Source: Metallyticus violacea | Lineage: Eukaryota > Arthropoda > Insecta > Mantodea > Metallyticidae | Direction of reading: 5' to 3' | DNA: 64,000 nucleotides | Assembly (NCBI GenBank): GCA_030762175.1 | Contig: CM060838.1 | Span: forward strand, 18,273,501 to 18,337,500 | Part shown: positions 24,481 through 35,255 of the stretch, one piece after another | How positions within the stretch are numbered: position 1 is the first letter of the stretch | Layout: every line of letters begins with the position of its first letter | The notes under the pieces: model-generated | Told to the model about the DNA's origin: nothing | What the model saw: only the letters and a program-made list of their open reading frames with translations | Databases searched by the model: none | Position numbers and translations under genes: made by a program

Positions 24481-24959
24481 TTTTAATTGTAACACCGACC
24501 GTGAAAGTCAGATCTATCGCCTATATATTTGCCTTTTTGCTCTCGTTTGAATTTTCTTAACAACAATCAGGTGCTGTTACGCTGAATCAAAGAGACAACA
24601 GTGCGGTTGTTTATTCACGTCGAGACATCTGCAGCAGTAGTAATGGACTTTACTGAAGCAATTTTAAGTATACACAAGTACAACTATCGCATGGGCCTTA
24701 AGACTCTACATGCTAATACCGTCCTTCTAGCAATCAAAATACGCACATACATACAGACCAACATGCATATATACATATATAAAACACATATATACACTTA
24801 CATCACACTTTTCTATGAGTAATTTTATATACATATATACGAGTACAAACTGAATAGAACCCTTACCCCTGAGTCCCTCCTTCCCTTTACTCCCCTCCAC
24901 CTCCTCCTCTCTCTTCTCTATAGCCATAACCATCCTTGTCGATCTTCCGTAGAAATATT

Positions 24960-25870
24960 CCCTATTTGTGTGTGTAATTCTCATGCACCAACACTTCCCG
25001 GGAGATGTTCAAACTTCTGTTAGAATTCAGAAATTGCAGTGATAAATGCTCATTTCTTAAAATCTCCGTTGCCCTGCATCCTGCCAGAATATGTCTCCAG
25101 ATGTCGCTTTCTCCGCTCTGTGAGCAAATTCTTTCCCCGAGAGCATTAACTGTTTTACTTCCTTTCCAAGCCCCTAATCTGAACCATGCGAGACCACTTC
25201 TTTCTTCTCTCCCACAGGCATCTAGATAATCCCCCCTCCCCCACACCTGATTTGACCCTGCAGGTTAAGCGATAATTTTTCTGCGCATGAGTCTCAGTAT
25301 TTTGCCTATCTCGCAAACATCTGTTAACTATTTTCCAGCTATTGCGCACAATGTCCTCTCTCCTGAACTAATATATCCTAATCCAATTTTGTCTAAGCCT
25401 TTCCTTATTTTTAATGCACAGCCCATATCCCACATTTCCCTTACTTGCTCCCTCAAACTGCTCGAAGAAGTGCTTGATTTTTTTTTTGAATGATTTATTT
25501 ATGGACGCTCTTTAACAGCTCAGGTCATTAGCGTCCCATTCAACTCAGGGCGTGAAACGGCCGACAAATTTTGACCCACGGCTTTACTTCCCTTCCGAAG
25601 GAAGCCATACTTAGGATTTTTACGCCTCGAAAAAATTCATCGGTCCTGGCCGGGTTCGAACCCGCGATCTTGGGTTTAGGAGGCAAGTATGGCAACCACT
25701 ACACCACCAGGACCGACTAAGTGCTTGATCCCCACGTATTATTCTTAACCAGTTAATTAATTGTTCTTGTTTTTAATTTTACACTTTCGTTAAATATACC
25801 AAACTCTTTAAGAACCTCACCCTTCCTAAATTGTAACATCCGTTTTAGAAATTGTGTTTGTACTTTAAGT
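24960..25870 (-). pseudogene. LINE ORF2 C-terminal region, interrupted by a SINE1
   Basis: On the minus strand, before the SINE (25870-25730), it reads VQTQFLKRMLQFRKGEVLKE then FGIFNESVKLKTR. This is the usual post-RT block. After the SINE (25465-24960) the frame-shifted remains include FRLGAWKGSKTVNALGERIC and then SQSGESDIWRHILAGC. That fits the C-terminal Cys-His motif of insect LINE ORF2 (CxxC, then H about 8 residues on and C after 4 more); the second Cys has become Ser (CSQS). The reading ends NISREVLVHENYTHK with a stop near 24962. It is a degraded 3' end of a LINE, with frameshifts and stops. Confidence 0.75.
25479..25718 (-). repeat. SINE1 copy inside the LINE, perfect 11 bp duplication
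   Basis: Head at the right (tacaccaccaggaccgacta on +) and tail at the left (gaatgatttatttatggacg). The direct repeat aagtgcttgat flanks it exactly at 25468-25478 and 25719-25729. About 60 bp of the body is deleted (caaattttg joins directly to acccacggc). The A and B boxes are both well kept (GGGTTCGAACCC on +). Confidence 0.96.
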
Positions 25871-26171
25871 TCCTCAAACACCGAGACATCAGTATGAACG
25901 ACGCAGTGAACATCCAAATATTACATCTGCAAAAATTATTAGAAAAATGCACTAAATATTTTTAATGTTTGTGAATATGTGCGAATAAGCTGAGCTCATG
26001 TGTATAACTACTGATTCTATGTTTAAAATGTTACATCTATATATGAAAAAGTTATGACTGCCCCATATGATAACAGTGGATCAAATAATTCACAAAAATG
26101 GTTTCAAAAGTTTCGTTTACAGCTGTTCAAACACATACACACACTATATAAACTACGAATACAAGAAAGAT

Positions 26172-26995
26172 GACATTTATCACAAGCAATATATCGCAAG
26201 AGAGTCTGTCATTCAATTCACGATCGTAGTAAGAATTTATATGGAAAGCTCAAACTCTTGGGTGATATTTATTAGAAATATTTAATTAAAAGTTAAATAT
26301 AACTCTTCTAAAACTAATTGTATATTTGTATTATGAATACCTAAACCTTTTCAAGCCATCTTGTAACAAACGAATGTCGGTTGTCAACAATGCCAATAGA
26401 GAAGAGCTAAATACGGGTTAGGAGCTATTTAATGAACAGAATAAGAATAAAAGTAGTATATACTTCAAATTCATGCAAAGAATATTAACAATTGTATAAA
26501 ATGTTTACTTTCTTATAAATAACTACCTATTCAAAAACCGCGAGATTGAAATGGACTATAGTCGACTATTACAATCATTCCATTTACAAATACCAACTGA
26601 GAAATACAAAACAGAGATATATTTTTATCATTCTGAATAACTATTTATTAAAATTTATGGCTACTTACGCAGGTATTGTTACGTAATTTACAAAAAGGAT
26701 TTAAGATTTTTTTGGGCTAAATACCCTCAAAAAACTACTGATTGTGTGAATACACATTAAGTTAGTTCAATGTACAATTTGCGTGCTCAGGAATAATGTA
26801 TAGTATGGGGTATAGAGTTGGCTACACTGACCACAAGACAAATACTTTGCGTGGTAAAGAGGTTTGATAAAACTTTACGATAATTTCATTAAGATGTCGG
26901 GCTGTGATTGGTCAAAATTCAAAATGTTATTTAATTTCATTGGTCGATTTTATGATGATGTCACATAAATTAAATAGTCAGAAAAAAATTAGTTT
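26172..26995 (+). repeat. Family C copy 2 (near full length)
   Basis: Begins acatttatcacaagcaatat and runs colinearly with the copies at 36655 and 41036. Shared blocks include gatatttattag, aaccttttcaagccatcttg, aatagagaagagc, ctgaccacaagacaaat, gctgtgattggtcaaaattc and cattggtcgatttta. It ends near tagtcag. The 5' palindrome is present but decayed. There is no coding capacity. Confidence 0.82.
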
Positions 26996-27477
26996 TTCGC
27001 AAAGATAAATTGTCAGTTAACATGTACAGGTGCAATTCCAAAATTGTATTAATAAATTTCCAATTGCTTCTATGTGATATACATTCACCAAGTTAAACCG
27101 ATTCCAATTTATCTGTTTTCAAATTTGAAATAATGGATATATATAAAACTGATGACATGGGTTATAGTTGGGAGCTGAACAGTTGGCTTTATATGAAAAC
27201 AATGGCAGTGCATGTGCATCATCTATTCAAATACTTAAGATTCGGTACATTCTCATTGCGTTAACGAAATCGCAATATAAATACTTGCGTTATCAGCACA
27301 TTTCTCTGACTAGTCACTTCAGAGCTACCAGCAGTAGTTATTTTGTCGAGTTTTGATATACAGAGGGTGCTAAAAAATGTATACGCACTTCAGCATAGAG
27401 AAAACTGTGTTAACATAACAAAACTGAATTCACACAAACAGAAAATGATCAGCACTAATCATCTTAGACTTTTACAG

Positions 27478-27780
27478 TTACAACAGTTGCTCAAAATGCC
27501 CAACATTGGCCTCGATACTCTTCTGAGTACGTTGAACTACTGACTGAGCAACGTTTGCGAAAGTATCCCCAGCGATTGTAGCACATGCCGTTTCAATTTC
27601 TTCCCGAAGTGCTGCCAGTGTAGCTGGTTTTCTACGGTATACAACATCCTGAAGAATTCCCCATTGTAAAAGTTCATAGGAGTTAGATCTGGAGAAAACG
27701 AGGTGGAAACCTCTTCGTTCTATTGCCTTTGAACTTGATAAACGTTCTCGGTTTTCGAATACCACTTCAAAATTGCTTTC
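27478..27780 (-). pseudogene. DDE transposase C-terminus (frameshifted)
   Basis: The minus strand reads VYRRKPATLAALREEIETAC then FANVAQSVVQRTQKSIEANV and GHFEQLL with a stop at 27478. This is the conserved C-terminal tail of an insect Tc1/mariner-superfamily transposase. Just upstream, SPDLTPMNFY (third catalytic region) lies in another frame, so a single-base frameshift separates them. The catalytic third Asp appears as Asn. The N-terminal two thirds is gone. Confidence 0.85.
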
Positions 27781-27821
27781 CGCTGTTCAAACGACGATTT
27801 TGACTCCATTTTGTTGTAGCT

Positions 27822-28003
27822 ACGCTAGCATAATGTAATGTGAGTCACATCTGTTTACAGAACATCATACGATAATCTTGGCTTCGTTTGTTCATTGTTG
27901 ATTTACGATAATCTTGGTTTCATTTGTTCATTGTTGATTTACCTGTCACATAGCAACGCTATCATAATGTATGTGAGTCACATCTGTTTACAGAACATCA
28001 TAC
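27822..28003. repeat. Nested local duplications inside the element
   Basis: A 36 bp unit starting gataatcttgg is repeated head-to-tail at 27871-27906 and 27907-27942. A roughly 49 bp unit (gcataatgtaatgtgagtca, ending aacatcatac) at 27822-27870 recurs at about 27955-28003. Divergence is low, so the duplications are younger than most of the window. Confidence 0.85.
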
Positions 28004-28094
28004 TATACATTACTGTTGTTTTTCGGTTCAATTTTGAAATATATTGGATATCTACAGTGAAAGTGGATATACATTTTTGGCCCTCTCGGTATAT

Positions 28095-29084
28095 CTCCCC
28101 CTCCTTCTTGTTCTTCTTTAACGAAGAACTAGGCAAACTTGAACATGTGGAACAGCATATTGAGCATTAAAACAATGCAGGAAAATAAGAAGATATTTGG
28201 TTGCAAAATTGGGTGTTTTATTTTCAAGACTTAATGAATATACTGGCTGGGAAATTTTGTTTCCTTTCCTTTGTCAGAACAACAAAACATCACTTTTTCA
28301 CAATAAGTAGAATCATTTTCGATGCCCTTCATTCATCTCTCTGCCAACATCATGGGAGATAGTCGATACAAATCCTTGGATTTGGAGGTGAAAAACTTGG
28401 TGACAACTTCAAGGCTATTAAAAAAGGTTACAATGATTCGATACAAACTGTGTCTAAAGGACATGTTCAATGAAGCGCCAATTCTATTCCATATGCTTTC
28501 TGGACTTTCTGTTGGCTCACTCCGCTTTGGCATTGTCTTGCTGCAGAATCTGTTGATTAAAGTCGGGTGCCATCATCTTAAAACTTCGTAAATTCGGCAT
28601 AGTTGCTCGCTATACACTTTCGAAAATCTACCAACTAAGAACACACTGCTCGTCCAAAACCATCTTGACCTACTGAACAATCCCTTTTTCATCGCACGAC
28701 ACACGTTTTCAGAACTGGTCGCCTAGGAAAAGTTTACAAATATACCCTGAACTGTGGTAAGTTTATGTGTATACTCTTTGGCCTTTGCGCACTATATCGA
28801 GTTAGTGGAGGTGTGTAAAAACTGAGGATAAGGAAACAGTGCTATGCCCAGAAGCTTATTTTTCATAACTGAAGGTCGTTCTGAGCCAAATTCATTTTCA
28901 AGTCTAGTATCTTCATCATTAAATCACCTGAATAAATTTTATGCTCTTCGAACACAACCACAACCTTACCTTCTATTTCACCCATGTTTTCGGCTGTTAA
29001 TTTCGCAATAAAGTAAGACTGTAAGAGGTACGCGAATCGCGATTATGGATAAAATGTGAAAAATATATAATATATTATGTATAC
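28095..29084. other. No recognised gene; unassigned DNA
   Basis: The minus strand 28330-28990 has several short open frames that seem to follow one another across stops. This looks like an old repeat-derived coding remnant, but I could not assign it to a family. Confidence 0.4.
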
Positions 29085-29095
29085 GCGTTCTTCAA

Positions 29096-29398
29096 TTGTC
29101 GGTCCTGGTGGTGTAGTGGTAACCATACTTGCCTTCTAAACCCAAGATCGCGGGTTCGAACCCGGCCAGGATCGATGGATTTTTTCGGGGCGTAAAAATC
29201 CTAAGTATGACTTCCTTCGGAAGAGAAGTAAAGCCGTGGTTCTTTATCGTGTCGTACATTTACGGCACGATAAAGAACCTCAAGCCTGGAAGAAGAGGCC
29301 TCTGAGCAAAATTTGTCGGCCTTTTCACGCCCTGATTTGAATGGGACGCTGATGACCTGAGATGTTAAAGAGCGTCCGTAAATAACACAAATCAACAA
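29096..29398 (+). repeat. SINE1 copy, full length, best preserved head
   Basis: The head ggtcctggtggtgtagtggt, the B box GGTTCGAACCC and a 7 bp acceptor-stem pairing (GGTCCTG with CAGGATC) are all intact. The fold and sequence are closest to tRNA-Gly (UCC type) as I remember it. Flanking repeat: gcgttcttcaa at 29085-29095 and gcgttctttaa at 29399-29409 (10 of 11). The body contains an unusual small palindrome at 29238-29279 that is absent from other copies. Confidence 0.96.
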
Positions 29399-29409
29399 GC
29401 GTTCTTTAA

Positions 29410-30545
29410 AACAGTACCAACTCTAAACAAAATGTCTATTGCCTAGTAACTCAAAAACAAACGAGTAAACATTTATAGCAAAAGACTTCCTAGTCAATCT
29501 AATAATTAAACTGAGATACTGAGGTGCTTATGTTCGTACAGTGTATCCCATTCTATTCATCTGACGGATATTACACGTATTTCTAATATTACTATTTTTA
29601 ATGTTTCATATTATACATAGCTGAGACTCATTAAGAGACTTTACTTATAGTCTTGACATGATGAAAACTTAGTAATATTACAAGGTTTTAAGTAAAATGC
29701 AAGGCCTCGGGTTTTGATGGCCTAAAATGCCTTCAAATGATTTAGAATCCAAAATTTTTTTTTTTTTTTTTTTTTTAAGAAAATCCATGAAAAGTAAAGT
29801 TGGCTAGCGCGTATTATTGTTTTATTAAATGTAAGTTCTTATCATTTTTAAATTACAATATAAAATAATCACATTATTCTGCATTGCGTAATTATAATGT
29901 ACATGTACACAGTCTCAAAAGTAAAGAAACGCCGATTATCGACAAGAATATTCTTATATGTTGAAAAGTTTCAATTATCTATTGCCACTTACAATCAGAG
30001 CATATTTAAAGCATGCTAAGTAACCAGATGTCAGTTCTTCTTCGACATCTAATGCAATGAAGTGTTCACCAGTTAGCACTTCAGAAATCAAGTACATGAA
30101 GCATCAACTTTGCTACACACATAGTCCAGCACGAGAGTTTTGTTGACAAGTTCAATACAGGTTTCTTGAAGTGGTGGCTTTAGCATGATGTGTCTTCAGA
30201 GCGTCAAACGCCGATTTCACAGCTTGGAAGTTGTTGCAGTAGTACACCGCAGCACCGATCCAAGAGCCCCGCTGTGTAATGATGGGTTATGGTGACGGGA
30301 ACACCTGGAGCTATGGATCTGAAGAGTTATCTTCTTAATGGACCTTTACAAACATTTTCTTTATTTGAGACACAGGCTGGTCAACTTTAGTACGCGCAAG
30401 GCAAGTTAGACGCCTCATCTTTGAATACTTAATAGCTTTAGCTCTACTGCACCGGTAACAAAACAGCAGGATGACGTCATTTCAAATTCCCTCGGGCCAC
30501 AGAGTCGCGGCCGAACAGTTGAATGGTTAACTGCTACCAAAATTT
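29410..30545. other. No recognised gene; AT-rich unassigned DNA
   Basis: Contains a 22-nt T run at 29755-29776. The right part may be the 3' end of the hAT remnant that follows, but no end could be recognised. Confidence 0.45.
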
Positions 30546-30551
30546 CGGCGT

Positions 30552-31090
30552 TCAGCAAAAATACTTGACCGGGCTGTTGATTTCATAGACTCCAGAATTT
30601 GGGCTACGGAAGCGGCTTTCAATATCGCTAATTTCATCAACAGAGACAAAGATCTTGTTAGCTTCGATCGTTTGTGTAATTATTCTTTTGGCGTCTTCAT
30701 ACACTAAGGAATATAATTTCTTCTTAAAGGCGCCTCGCTGGAAAATGGTTGACCAGTGTAGCATTGCGCGAAGCCCCATAGATTTGCATTACTTAGTTTC
30801 CACAAAGAAATATTCACTGAAAGTCACACGGTTCTTTAAAAGTGCTGAAGGCTCACTGTACATGATGCAACTTATGTTAACAGTAACTGTGCTGGGTGTT
30901 TTCCTTTTGGCAACCCTGTCGAGAACATGTGTGTGTTTGTTGTGTTTGGTTTGCTGTGGTGTCGTGAATCTCTTTTCTATCAGTCCCAAACACACCTTCG
31001 CCAAAGTCAAAAAACCATCTGGCTTATATGATACAGTTTACATGGCTGTACTTTCGGTATTTTAGAGCGCAACTGAACTGCAACTATAGC
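30552..31090 (-). pseudogene. hAT transposase N-terminal remnant
   Basis: From 31065 down, the minus strand carries a short zinc-finger-like region. It is followed at 30779-30552 by AMLHWSTIFQRGAFKKKLYS and then IEANKIFVSVDEISDIESRF. The IxVSVDExxD block is the hallmark of the first catalytic Asp region of the hAT group found in arthropods with DUF659-type proteins. The intervening sequence is frameshifted and the C-terminal half was not found. Divergence from the hAT at 35256 suggests a different insertion or lineage. Confidence 0.65.
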
Positions 31091-31099
31091 GGACCCTTT

Positions 31100-31948
31100 T
31101 ATATCAAGTGATCTGCAGGCACCAAAGCAACTGTTTCCCTAGATTTGCTATTTGCTTGACAGAGAGGGGGGTGCGAAAACAATAGCCGTTCTAGAATGCA
31201 ATAAACCAGTGTCGTTTCTAGTCATATAACGTTTACTCGGTAGCAATTTAAACCTGGTGAGTCTCTGGTTGTCCATTGTGTCACGTCTTAATCCTTAATT
31301 CATAGAATGTGTGGCTGGCTGTTTAAATAATACTTTCTGGCAAATTACTAGGCAAAGTTGTGAACTTAAGATTCAATACCATTTCTCACCACTGCAGTTA
31401 TTTCAAGTCTCATTTAAAATTCCATTCTACCGTTGTTTCAAAGAGGAAGAATGGAAAACAATTCAATTCAATCAAGTATATCATGAGAATACACAAAAAA
31501 AAAAAAACCAATAAGAAAACTGTAAAAATTAGCCTAAAAGAGCAAAATATACGAAAATTACAAAAATAACTTTTTTACATTCACAAATCCACGATCAGAA
31601 TTTATGTATATGTTAGCATTTTCTATGAAATTTTAGATACAAGATGACGTACTCATTAATATTCCGGCCTTATATTGTACCTCTTAAATTAATGCCATTT
31701 CGAATGGGGAAAAAAAAAAATATTTGTAGTTGCAGTTAAACAACTAAGTACACATTTCCACTGGATGTTCTGGCTTTAAGGTATTACTTATGTGCAATTG
31801 CAACACCGTGGCGTGTGGAAGCCGTAACATGCTGACCTTAAGGTCACTAATCGTGTTGCTAATAGCAACCTCAGCAGAATGTTACACCTTTATCCTATGC
31901 TAGCAACATGTGCACAATGTTTTACTTGCCCAAATAAAAAAAAAAAAC
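31100..31948. other. No recognised gene; AT-rich unassigned DNA
   Basis: Short A runs only (31496-31507, 31711-31720, 31937-31947). No family was recognised. Confidence 0.5.
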
Positions 31949-31951
31949 TTA

Positions 31952-32523
31952 TAGAGCAGCGATTATCAAATTGTAGTCCGGGTTCCGCAAATCCCTCCCA
32001 GAAGTACTGTTAACAGCATGTATACTTGAAAGTATAGACGCAAACAATGAACAGAGAGAAAACGAACGATTAATTAAATGCACAAAGTGTATTTCTAGAT
32101 ATTAAGTAAATAAGAATCAAATTGTAGACGGAGGAAGCTTCAAATAAGTAAGCGGAAAATATGAACCAGACAGAACACTCATGTGTATCGTTACCGTTTC
32201 CCTGGTAACAGCGCAGGCTGGGGGCAGGCAGCCAAGTTTTTCCCGACCATCAAAGAAAACTGCGAAAATATTGGTGCCTTTCGTAACAACAAACAAGTAT
32301 AGAAATTGTTTGGAAAACTTTGAACCAGAACTAAGAATATAAAGTTCTCTTAAGCCGAACATATCAGCATGTAAGTGAGTGCAGCATCATCTCTCACATT
32401 TCGAAATTAAAATTAACGAACAATGTTGTGGCACCATATATTGTTAGTTATTACGTATTACTAATATTAGCTTTTCATATACTTTTTGAATGCAACATTG
32501 CTGTTATGGTTATTACTATTAAG
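31952..32523 (+). repeat. Family D copy 1 (hAT-like non-autonomous element)
   Basis: Begins gagcagcgattatcaaattg, similar to the copy at 45228 (accagcggttctcaaattgt) and to CAGnGGTTCTCAA ends of hAT elements. It is colinear with that copy through gtaacaacaaa, accagaactaagaatataaa, attaaaattaacg and gttattacta. It has no insertions. The right terminal repeat seen in copy 2 is missing. Confidence 0.75.
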
Positions 32524-32611
32524 TAGGAATACGCTATTATAAAAGGACAAATTTTTAAAATGTTCTAATATCTTTAAATTTTGTAAATCGGCGATAAACA
32601 AAAATGTAGAG

Positions 32612-32832
32612 TAGGCGAAAAGTCGCTTTCCTCATTCTTTCTTACATTAATTTTCATTTGATCATACATTCCTTTACAGATATTGTTCAAAATGGAGACC
32701 TGTTTCTCGTTACACTTCGTTGTCAATCCACCATTTACACACGAGCTATTATTTTGTTCCAGTTATCTGAATATGTGTACAATATGAAATCTAAGAACGA
32801 ATATTGGGGAAAGCGACTTTTCGCCCCCACTA
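32612..32832. mobile_element. Family E MITE with TIRs, copy 1
   Basis: The left end taggcgaaaagtcgctttcc and the reverse of the right end, gggcgaaaagtcgctttccc, form terminal inverted repeats of about 20 bp. TA lies at both borders. The 220 bp body has no coding capacity. It shares ttcttacatt, tttacagatattgttcaaaa and tggag with copy 2 at 56116. Confidence 0.8.
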
Positions 32833-32851
32833 TATATATTTTAAATATATA

Positions 32852-32890
32852 TTTACACTCTATATATGCATATATATATATAGAATGTAA
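32852..32890. repeat. AT-rich near-palindrome
   Basis: tttacactctatatat and atatatagaatgtaaa are inverted with one mismatch around a short TA-rich centre, immediately beside the MITE. Confidence 0.6.
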
Positions 32891-32894
32891 ATTT

Positions 32895-33800
32895 AGAATT
32901 TAAAATTTTGAGTTAATCTTTGGGTCCGCGACCGGAGGAGCGTTGTATGCCTATTTTTAATCCATTAATTTTTTTACTTGGAACATTTATTTTAAATTTC
33001 ACTTATGTGCGTTTTACGAAATGAATATTAACGACCAATGCTGGACAATTGGGTAACTGAGTTTCGATAATTACTTTTATAATTTTTTTCGCGTTTTTCA
33101 ATAGGCATCATGTTACAAAGGGCACGACTATTTAATACGAACTGCAATTCGTTTTATACGACCTACTCTCCCAACTTCCAGCATACCTTTGTTATTCACG
33201 TGTAATAATGCATGAATAAATATTATCAATAAACCATTCCTTTTTTTGTAAAGCTTGACAATCAGTAATGCAGTATTCCATTAAATAACAAAATGGATAC
33301 ATTAAGACTATTGGTATATATTTTGAAATCACGAAAAGTATCTGATTATACTGGATGAACAAATGCTTGACCCAGCCGCGGGACATAAAATAGGCCATGA
33401 TGCAATATGGTTACCTCTTGATGGTCGACAATAGAACTTGTTAGGTCTCAGATAAAGCGGAGGTTGCAAATAGAAACATACTTTTAAACTGAAAGACGCG
33501 AAAATGCTCATTAGCGAAAATATAAAGTGACAGACAGACTGAAAATCGTTGCTTAAAACACGCAGAAAAGTTATGAAATGATAATTCCATGAAAGAAACA
33601 GGAAATGACGGGATTTCAGAACAAATAATTATAAATTTACAACATTCTGATGACGAAGATAGTGATGAACAACTTACTGACATATTGACTTTTGAAGGCA
33701 ATGAAATCAAGAGTGAATCACTAGCAGTTCCACTGGATTAAAGTGACACAATTATCTTAATTAGTATTAAATGCAATTTTGCATTTTGAGCATCGTAAGA
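32895..33800. other. No recognised gene; contains one short acidic ORF
   Basis: The only item is a 50-codon frame at 33589-33741 (+) reading HSDDEDSDEQLTDILTFEG. It is too short to call. Confidence 0.45.
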
Positions 33801-33801
33801 A

Positions 33802-34675
33802 TACGAGGTGCATTCCAATTATAACACTTCCTATTTTTTTCTCAGGACTAGAAACAGAAACATGCCATTTATTTTAAAATAGGCGGGCACTCGCTCGTTA
33901 AGAGTGACAGAAATAGCAGCACTGTATGGCACACAGAACTCGAGCGGCAGCGGCGACAGTGAGGACTGTTTTTGATACCTCAAAATGGCGACGTTTTCGT
34001 TACAAGAACAGCGTTTTCTCCATTTGCGTGGTTTCATACCGATTGAAATTCATCGCCAGTTGAGTGAGACACTCTCGCGAATGTGTCTATGTGCGTTCAT
34101 GGGTGTACCAGTTCAAGGAAGGCAGATAGTCGTGCGACAACAAACCAAGGCAATCCCGGCCTCGCACAAGCCGGCCTGTTGACATGATCGAGCGAGTGGA
34201 GAAAATTGATTTGGAGGATCGCCGAATGAGTGTGGAATACATCGCCTCCAAAGTTGTAAAGATATGCAAACAATCCTATATGAAGACCTGAAAATGCGAA
34301 AAGTGTCCTCCAGGCAGGTGCCACGTATGCTGACGGACGACCACAAGGCTGCGCGCGTGGCTGTTGACGCGCAATGACGGCATGAATGGGACGTTCTTTT
34401 CATCGATTGTGACAATGGATGAGATATGGATACCGTTTTTCAATCCTGAAACGAAGCACCTGTCAGCTCAATGTAAGCACTCAGATTCACTCAGATGGTC
34501 AAAACAAACTCCTACAGTTCGTAGCGGCCATGAAATCATGGCGTCGACGTTGTGATAAATGTGTACGGCTGCAGGGACATTACGTCGCGAAGTGACACAG
34601 GTTTCATAGTTTTCGTGTGATTAGTTAGTGAGAAAAAAAACCCGGAGGTGTTATAGCTTGAATGCACCTCGGATA
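33802..34675 (+). mobile_element. Mariner-like element with about 43 bp TIRs, 3' deleted
   Basis: The left end cgaggtgcattccaattata, followed by acacttcctattttttt, pairs with the right end read in reverse: cgaggtgcattcaagctata and acacctccgggttttttt. TA lies next to both ends. Length is about 870 bp against about 1.3 kb for complete relatives. The deletion removed the part after the first catalytic Asp. Confidence 0.88.
33985..34560 (+). pseudogene. Mariner-like transposase N-terminal half, frameshifted
   Basis: It starts with ATG at 33985: MATFSLQEQRFLHLRGF. Following pieces in shifting frames read RPASHKPAC-like, IERVEKI, ILYEDLKM and VPRMLTDDHKAA. Then at 34364-34555 comes IVTMDEIWIPFFNPETKHLS, which holds the first catalytic Asp (MDE). 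Sequence after HSDSLRW is out of frame and the second and third Asp regions are absent. The helix-turn-helix half is thus recognisable but broken by at least three frameshifts. Confidence 0.85.
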
Positions 34676-34679
34676 TATT

Positions 34680-35255
34680 ATAGTTTTGTGTGATACAGTT
34701 ATCATCTGTTAATTATAGTGCAAGGGATCACTTAAAGAAGGGTAGCATGAGCGAGTGAAACAGAAACATAAGTAGAGCGAGGAGGAATGAACATCCGGTA
34801 AGGTTGTAAGAGCCAGTTTGCTTCCCATTTGAAAAATATTGCAGTTATCTAGCATGTTATATGTATATGTATATATATATTATATGATTTGCCCATAATT
34901 ATGTAACAAAATTCTAGGGGTGGATGTGATCAACGTGACAATTTTAATATATAAAACCATTTACCGGAAAAATTCAATTTGGTACATATGTCTAGTCAGG
35001 CTGTTTTCCCCTACATATTAGAAAATAACAGTCTTTCATTCTATAGGGATTAAGTAACCATGTAAATTATTTTAATTTTCTTTAATGTGCTTTTGACAAC
35101 ATGTTTGTCAAAGCATTTGGTGGCACCAACTTTTATCAACTTGACTGAAATTTGCACAATTATCGTTTTTTCTTCTTCTTCCTTTTTTCCCCAGCGAGAT
35201 AATGGACCGGAAGAGAGGTCCACAAATTGGCATTTCCATTCATATGATAGTTATG
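34680..35255. other. No recognised gene; AT-rich unassigned DNA
   Basis: A TA-rich run (tatgtatatgtatatatata) lies near 34860. Nothing else was recognised. Confidence 0.5.

Larger units (their letters stand above)
27359..28091 (-). mobile_element. Tc1/mariner-superfamily element remnant with TIRs
   Basis: The right-facing end cagagggtgctaaaaaatgt at 27361 pairs with the reverse of the other end, which reads accgagagggccaaaaatgt. Both continue as atacgcact or atatccact. TA dinucleotides flank both ends (27359-27360 and 28090-28091). At 733 bp it keeps only the transposase C-terminus plus non-coding sequence. The interior left of 28060 contains local duplications. Confidence 0.8.

Noticed and set aside
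28322..28990. Minus-strand string of short frames resembling a decayed coding region
   Set aside because: Successive frames suggest an old coding remnant, but no motif could be tied to a known family.
29101..29172. Possible functional tRNA-Gly gene
   Set aside because: The acceptor stem and B box look tRNA-like, but the anticodon stem is mismatched and the sequence continues into the SINE1 body as in the other copies. It is a SINE head.
30655..31065. 136-codon open frame on the plus strand
   Set aside because: It lies antisense to the hAT transposase remnant, whose motifs explain the sequence on the other strand.
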